DNA of 9,097 nucleotides from the NCBI GenBank assembly GCA_900553025.1, contig USBT01000043.1, forward strand, positions 1-9,097, read 5' to 3'. Below, one piece after another: positions 4,714 through 9,097 of this stretch (positions are counted from its first letter, which is position 1; each line of letters begins with the position of its first letter). Both the position numbers and the translations under genes were made by a program. Source of the DNA: an uncultured Eubacteriales bacterium. GTDB taxonomy: Bacteria; Bacillota; Clostridia; Peptostreptococcales; Anaerovoracaceae. Below the pieces are notes generated by a model. The model had not been told where the DNA came from. It ran no database searches and worked only from the letters and a program-made list of their open reading frames with translations.

Positions 4714-7308
4714 TTATCCATTCACTATATAATCAAGTTGATTATCGCCAGCTGTAACTCGTACTGTATCGCCCTCTCCGAGCTGCCCCTGTATAATCAT
4801 AGCTGCGATGTGAGTTTCAATATTTTTTTGCAAGTATCTCTTAATAGGCCTTGCACCGTATGCAGGATCATATGCCTTGTCAGCAATAAAGTCTTTGCCG
4901 GCATCGTCGATTTTTAGTTTTATATTTCTATCGGCAAGTCTTCTTCCAAGATCGTCTGCGGTGAGTTCGATTATTCCCTCGATTTCTGCCTTAGTTAGAG
5001 GACTAAATATCACAATGTCGTCAACACGGTTCAAAAATTCAGGTCTAAAGTGGGCCTTGAGCTGATCCTCAACCCTTTCCTTAACCTCACCTGGTATGCT
5101 TCCGTCTACCTTTATATTATCAATCAAATCAAAGCTTCCGATATTCGATGTCATGATTATTAACGTGTTCTTAAAGTCTACCGTTCTACCCTGATTATCT
5201 GTCAGTCTGCCGTCATCAAGAAGCTGCAACAAAATATTAAAGACGTCGGGGTGTGCTTTTTCTATTTCGTCAAAGAGAATTACGCTATAAGGCTTCCTTC
5301 GAACTGCTTCTGTAAGCTGTCCCCCCTCGTCATATCCAACATATCCTGGAGGCGCTCCAACGAGTCTTGAAACAGAATGCTTCTCCATGTATTCCGACAT
5401 ATCTATTCTTATCATATTTCTTTCCGAATCAAACAAAGTTCCAGAAAGTGCCTTTGCGAGCTCTGTTTTACCAACACCTGTAGGCCCTAGGAAAATAAAA
5501 GATCCAATCGGTCTGTTTTCGTTTTTGAGCCCTGCCCTTGCTCTTAGAATTGCCTGTGAAACCGCTTCGATTCCTTCGTCCTGCCCAATAACTCTTTTGT
5601 GCAGAATTTCAGGCAGTCTAATTAGTTTCTCCTTCTCGGATTCTACAAGTTTAGCAACCGGAATTCCTGTCCAGTTTGATACAACCTCGGCAATTTCCTC
5701 TTCACCGACCTCTTCTTTGAGCAGTCTAGCCTCTTCAGCTTTCTCTGCTTCTTTCTTTTGCTCTTCTAGTTTTTCCTCAAGCTCAGGAAGTGAGCCGTAC
5801 TTCAATTTTGCAAGTGTCTCAAGATCATAGCTTCTCTCAGCTTCATCCATCTGGTGTCTTATCTCTTCGATTTTTTCCTTGGTTTCTTTGACCTTTGTAA
5901 TTGCTTCTTTCTCATTATTCCACTGAGCCATGAGGACTTTTTCCTCATCCTTAAGCTCTGCAAGTTCACCCTCTAGGGTTTCAAGTCGCTTAATAGAAGC
6001 TTTGTCATCTTCCTTACCGAGTGCCTGCTTTTCAATCTCAAGCTGCATAATCTTTCTTGAAATCTCATCAAGCTCGACTGGCATTGAATCTATTTCCATC
6101 CTGATTTTCGCAGCCGCCTCATCCATGAGGTCTATTGCTTTGTCCGGCAAAAACCTGTCCGAAATATATCTATCAGAAAGCGTTGCGCATGCTATGAGTG
6201 CAGCGTCTGAAATTTTAACTCCGTGGTGTATTTCAAATCTTTCCTTAAGTCCCCTCAAAATAGATATAGTGTCCTCAACTGTAGGCTGATCCACCATTAC
6301 CTGTTGGAAACGTCTTTCAAGAGCCGCATCTTTTTCGATGTATTTTCTGTATTCATCAAGGGTAGTTGCACCTATGCAGTGAAGTTCTCCTCTTGCAAGC
6401 TTTGGTTTTAAGAGGTTACCTGCATCCATTGAGCCTTCGCCCCCACCAGCCCCAACGATGTTATGTATTTCATCGATGAACAAAATAATCTGTCCCTCTG
6501 ACTTTTCCACTTCATTTAGTACTGCTTTGAGTCTTTCCTCAAATTCACCCCTATACTTAGCTCCTGCTATGAGAGCACCCATATCGAGAGCGAAAATTGT
6601 TTTGTCCTGAAGTCCCTCCGGCACATCGCCTTTAAAAATACGCTGTGCCAGTCCCTCAACAACGGCTGTCTTACCTACGCCAGGCTCCCCTATGAGAACA
6701 GGATTGTTCTTCGTTCTCCTTGAAAGAATCTGAATGGTTCTCCTAATTTCGGCATCCCTGCCGATTACAGGGTCCATCTTACCCTCTTTTGCAAGCTGAA
6801 CCAAATCTCTGCCGTATTTATTCAATGCATCGTAGCTGTTTTCAGGATTTTGATTTGTTACTCTTTGATTTCCTCTGACCATTGTAAGTGCTTTAAGAAA
6901 ATCATCTTTACGCAGTCCATTCTTTGTTAAAATCCTTGCAGCCTTGCCATCTCTTTCGTCCAAAATCGCAAGGAATAAATGCTCTACGCTCACATACTCA
7001 TCTTTAAATTTCGTAGCTTCCTTCTCGGCAGCTAAAATAACCTGACTAAATCGCCTTGATGCGTATACATTGTCAGCACCTCCTGATACCTTTGGCAATC
7101 TTTGAATTTCTTCCTCTAGCTCACCAATTATTAGAGCTGGATCTATCCCCATAGCATTAATTAGCTTCGGAATAAGTCCATCTCTCTGCATCAAAAGGAC
7201 AAGAGCCAAATGCTCAACCTGTATCTCCTGATTTCCCTCAGAAACCGCAATATTTTGACATTCAACAATAGCTTGTCTTGCATTTTCAGTATATTTTTCT
7301 ATGTTCAT
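4714..7308 (-). CDS. clpB: ATP-dependent chaperone ClpB (Hsp100 disaggregase)
   Basis: Hexameric AAA+ machine that, with DnaK/DnaJ/GrpE, pulls polypeptides out of aggregates after heat stress. At 864 residues it is full length. The Clp N-domain (two repeats) is at about 1-145. NBD1 has Walker A GEPGVGKT 207-214, pore loop KYRG 251-254, Walker B ILFIDE 275-280 and arginine fingers 332-333. The coiled-coil middle domain at about 405-535, rich in Glu, Lys and Leu, separates ClpB from ClpA and is the DnaK docking site. NBD2 has Walker A GPTGVGKT 608-615, pore loop GYVG 655-658, Walker B VILFDE 676-681 and sensor-2 GAR 818-820. No ClpP-binding IGF/L loop was noticed, which fits a disaggregase. The start has GGAGGT six bases upstream (7315-7320). 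A CIRCE operator lies 150 bp upstream. nth follows in the same direction. Confidence 0.98.
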   Translation of the reverse strand: MNIEKYTENARQAIVECQNIAVSEGNQEIQVEHLALVLLMQRDGLIPKLINAMGIDPALIIGELEEEIQRLPKVSGGADNVYASRRFSQVILAAEKEATKFKDEYVSVEHLFLAILDERDGKAARILTKNGLRKDDFLKALTMVRGNQRVTNQNPENSYDALNKYGRDLVQLAKEGKMDPVIGRDAEIRRTIQILSRRTKNNPVLIGEPGVGKTAVVEGLAQRIFKGDVPEGLQDKTIFALDMGALIAGAKYRGEFEERLKAVLNEVEKSEGQIILFIDEIHNIVGAGGGEGSMDAGNLLKPKLARGELHCIGATTLDEYRKYIEKDAALERRFQQVMVDQPTVEDTISILRGLKERFEIHHGVKISDAALIACATLSDRYISDRFLPDKAIDLMDEAAAKIRMEIDSMPVELDEISRKIMQLEIEKQALGKEDDKASIKRLETLEGELAELKDEEKVLMAQWNNEKEAITKVKETKEKIEEIRHQMDEAERSYDLETLAKLKYGSLPELEEKLEEQKKEAEKAEEARLLKEEVGEEEIAEVVSNWTGIPVAKLVESEKEKLIRLPEILHKRVIGQDEGIEAVSQAILRARAGLKNENRPIGSFIFLGPTGVGKTELAKALSGTLFDSERNMIRIDMSEYMEKHSVSRLVGAPPGYVGYDEGGQLTEAVRRKPYSVILFDEIEKAHPDVFNILLQLLDDGRLTDNQGRTVDFKNTLIIMTSNIGSFDLIDNIKVDGSIPGEVKERVEDQLKAHFRPEFLNRVDDIVIFSPLTKAEIEGIIELTADDLGRRLADRNIKLKIDDAGKDFIADKAYDPAYGARPIKRYLQKNIETHIAAMIIQGQLGEGDTVRVTAGDNQLDYIVNG

Positions 7309-7422
7309 AGTTCCACCTCCATTTCGTGTTTTTATCTTATAACATATGAATTTTGTTAATTATAAAATGATTTTTTATACTATTTAACATAACCATTAGT
7401 CTTATATATCGTTCATACAACT

Positions 7423-7451
7423 ATTATAAACCGTGAAAATGGAAAAGTAAA
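7423..7451 (-). promoter_or_regulatory. Predicted sigma-A-type promoter of clpB
   Basis: On the minus strand, -35 TTTACT (7446-7451), a 17-bp spacer and a perfect -10 TATAAT (7423-7428) would start RNA near 7416, giving a leader of about 108 nt. The CIRCE element ends seven bp upstream of the -35. Other AT-rich hexamers in 7330-7400 could also act as -10 elements. Confidence 0.65.
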
Positions 7452-7458
7452 GAACTTT

Positions 7459-7485
7459 TTAGCACTCTATCAAAAAGAGTGCTAA
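7459..7485. promoter_or_regulatory. CIRCE operator (HrcA binding site) upstream of clpB
   Basis: TTAGCACTC, nine bases, GAGTGCTAA is an exact match to the CIRCE consensus, with both 9-bp arms perfect. HrcA binds CIRCE as a dimer and represses groE, dnaK and similar operons until heat titrates GroEL away. Of the two flanking genes, only clpB is transcribed away from this site. The gene on the other side ends toward it, behind its own terminator. Its placement just upstream of the -35, rather than over or after the promoter, is slightly unusual. Confidence 0.96.
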
Positions 7486-7502
7486 TAAAATATTAAACAA
7501 AA

Positions 7503-7547
7503 TAAAACCGCTGCATAGATTTAAATGTCTACTTCACAGCGGTTTTA
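7503..7547 (-). terminator. Rho-independent terminator of the surface protein gene
   Basis: An 11-bp stem, TAAAACCGCTG (7503-7513) with CAGCGGTTTTA (7537-7547), encloses a 23-base loop. Read leftward it is followed by a T-rich tract (TTTTATTTTG). It lies about 80 bp past the stop codon of the surface protein gene and insulates the CIRCE/clpB promoter. The 80 bp before it (7548-7627) show nothing identifiable. Confidence 0.85.
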
Positions 7548-7627
7548 ACAACTCTTTATATTCGACTTCGGCTAGAAGCTCATAACTAGAACAATTATTC
7601 TATAGTTCTGCATTTAACTATATAGCT

Positions 7628-9097
7628 TTATATTATCTGAGAAAAATTACCATTCTTTTTTTTATGTATCAATTTGCAAATTAGTGTTAATAGACCTGCC
7701 AAGATAACATATGATGTAATTTCACTAGCATCGCCAGTTTTTGGATTGCTTTTGCTTGTTTCTGCTTTTGGCGTCGCTTGCTCAGGCTTGTTTGGAATTT
7801 CTTTGCCTTGAACAATAACAGTTGCTACCTGTGTTACACTTGCTCCATTACTATCTGTCAATGTGAATTTAATCTCATATTTCCCTGCTTTGTTAGAATC
7901 AAAGCTTCCTTTGTCAATTACAACTTTATCTATTAGATTCTCGCCGTCTTCTTCATCTCTTGCCTTGTCAATTAAGGTTCTAAGATCAATTTTCTCTCCC
8001 GTACTAATAGTTGCATCTTTAACCGTAAGCTCAGGAATTTTGTTCCACTGTGCGACAAAAGTATGATTGTCAACTATTTTGTAGTTATCTCCTGGATTGT
8101 ATTCTGAATCATTCCACTTCCAGTATAGGAATTGATAGCCTTCTCTGGTAGGTGCTTTCATGATTTGAATATTTTCGTCCTTGTTGTGCATCTCTTGCTT
8201 GATTTTGGTACCATCTGAAAACTTACCGCCATTAGCATCATATATAATCAATAATCTGCCCTTGTAATTTATGTCATAGTTATTCAGCAAGCTTTTATAC
8301 ATATGCTCGCCATGAGGTACATCGGATTCTTCGCTAAACTGCAAATTCGTAAAGTCTTTATAGTTTTCTGGTGGATTGAAAAGTCCAGATTCAGATAAAT
8401 TTCCTTTAAATAAAGTGGTTTTATCTATAGTTAGATTTTTATAAACCTTTTCCTTGAAGGTCTTGAGAACATTCTCAGATATTTTCTGATTCTCTAAATC
8501 ATATTGATAAGGTATTGTGTAAATAGCACCACCCTGTCCTACTTTGCAAGTATTAGAAATGAATTTAGTACTATCGCTAATCTCAACTTTAAGATTGTCT
8601 TTAATACCAGTAATTTCACCATTCTCGTTTCTTATTACACCATTTATTCCTATGGCACCACCAGAACCACCTGCAATATTCTCTTTAAAAGTAGTCCCCT
8701 TAATAACAGTCTTATTATCAATGAGCTGTACAGCTCCACCTACACCTGAGAAGTGTGGATTTGATTGTACATCATTCTTGCTAACTATCGCTTCATTTTT
8801 AGTAAAAGTGCTATTAAGAATTTCTGTTGGAAATGAGGTGAAAATTCCAGCACCCATCAGAGATTTATTATTGTCAAAAATTGTATCATCTACCTTTATA
8901 TTAGTCAGGTTTTTATCTAAATCTCCTGAAGCTGCACTTGAAATACCTGCACCGTATACAGCCTGATTATTAGAGAATGATGAATCCACTACATCAAGTT
9001 TAGAATTTAAACCAAGATATACTCCACCGCCGAATGCATTGGAATAGTTATCGGCAAATGATGATTTTGAAAGCTTAGTCATTCCCATGTTATTGTG
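7628..9097 (-). CDS. Cell-wall-anchored surface protein (beta-helix, InlB-type repeat, Ig-like, NPKTG), 5' end outside window
   Basis: The frame is open to the right edge; 489 C-terminal residues are visible. Numbering starts at the ATG at 9088, which is probably internal because HNN precedes it. Residues 1-235 are a right-handed beta-helix like polymorphic-membrane-protein and pectate-lyase-like adhesins, with repeated Asn-rich turns and GGGVY 20-24, GAGI 47-50, GAGI 79-82, GGAV 117-120, GGAI 143-146, GGAIY 186-190. Residues 279-348 form a Listeria-Bacteroides (InlB B-type, Flg_new) repeat, YDANGG...REGYQFLYWKW...FVAQW. Residues 350-428 look like a bacterial Ig-like domain (DUF5011/Big_3 type). 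A Pro/Lys/Thr-rich spacer leads to the sortase signal NPKTGD (448-453), a hydrophobic helix (about 458-474) and a KKK tail. It is probably a sortase-linked adhesin exposed on the cell surface; the ligand is unknown. It is AT-rich and Asn/Lys-rich compared with its neighbours. Confidence 0.92.
   Translation of the reverse strand, partial: HNNMGMTKLSKSSFADNYSNAFGGGVYLGLNSKLDVVDSSFSNNQAVYGAGISSAASGDLDKNLTNIKVDDTIFDNNKSLMGAGIFTSFPTEILNSTFTKNEAIVSKNDVQSNPHFSGVGGAVQLIDNKTVIKGTTFKENIAGGSGGAIGINGVIRNENGEITGIKDNLKVEISDSTKFISNTCKVGQGGAIYTIPYQYDLENQKISENVLKTFKEKVYKNLTIDKTTLFKGNLSESGLFNPPENYKDFTNLQFSEESDVPHGEHMYKSLLNNYDINYKGRLLIIYDANGGKFSDGTKIKQEMHNKDENIQIMKAPTREGYQFLYWKWNDSEYNPGDNYKIVDNHTFVAQWNKIPELTVKDATISTGEKIDLRTLIDKARDEEDGENLIDKVVIDKGSFDSNKAGKYEIKFTLTDSNGASVTQVATVIVQGKEIPNKPEQATPKAETSKSNPKTGDASEITSYVILAGLLTLICKLIHKKKNGNFSQII

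Noticed and set aside
5387..5830. 147-residue Ser-rich plus-strand open frame
   Set aside because: It is antisense to the clpB NBD2 and coiled-coil coding region; its composition is a mirror of ClpB's Glu/Lys codons.
7768..7800. GG...GC pairs resembling -24/-12 promoters in the surface protein gene
   Set aside because: The spacings are 8 or 9 rather than 10 bases, and they lie inside the coding region.
8544..8966. 140-residue plus-strand open frame
   Set aside because: It is antisense to the beta-helix region of the surface protein and is explained by that gene's codon use.

Overview
The window reads as chromosomal DNA of a low-to-moderate GC Gram-positive bacterium (Bacillota). A Clostridia-type anaerobe is most likely, but the species cannot be named from this sequence alone. 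The signs are a sigma-54 factor, a perfect CIRCE heat-shock operator, strong AGGAGG-like ribosome binding sites with TTG starts, and a wall-anchored surface protein with an NPKTG sortase signal.

Layout, left to right. (1) Positions 1-1378, minus strand: rpoN (sigma-54), complete at its N-terminus and missing only its last few residues at the window edge. (2) Positions 1379-1614: a gap with a strong sigma-A-type promoter for rpoN and, just upstream of it, a seven-unit tandem repeat with an exact 11-bp period. (3) Positions 1615-2085, minus strand: trmL, a tRNA wobble-nucleotide 2'-O-methyltransferase. (4) Positions 2086-2268: a divergent control region holding the trmL and hom promoters, a 10-bp-arm palindrome over the predicted hom start site, and an unusual hom leader. 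(5) Positions 2269-3234, plus strand: a short homoserine dehydrogenase without the ACT domain. (6) Positions 3349-3852, plus strand: a small SEC-C zinc-motif protein. Its stop codon lies inside a ~22-bp tandem repeat that runs into a bidirectional terminator. (7) Positions 4012-7308, minus strand: clpB followed by nth (endonuclease III), probably one transcription unit starting near the CIRCE/HrcA operator and ending at the shared terminator. (8) Positions 7503-7547: a terminator for the next gene. (9) Positions 7628-9097, minus strand: the C-terminal part of a large cell-wall-anchored protein with a beta-helix, an InlB-type repeat, an Ig-like domain and a sortase signal. Its N-terminus lies outside the window.

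Most genes are housekeeping: alternative transcription, tRNA modification, Thr/Met synthesis, protein disaggregation and base excision repair. They do not form one pathway. Nothing here is clearly a new multi-gene system. The less ordinary material is in the non-coding DNA: the 11-bp array upstream of the rpoN promoter, the repeat at the SEC-C stop codon, the hom leader, and the CIRCE control of clpB with possible read-through into nth. No tRNA, rRNA, CRISPR array, insertion sequence or phage gene was seen. Positions 7548-7627 and 3949-4011 hold nothing I can identify.
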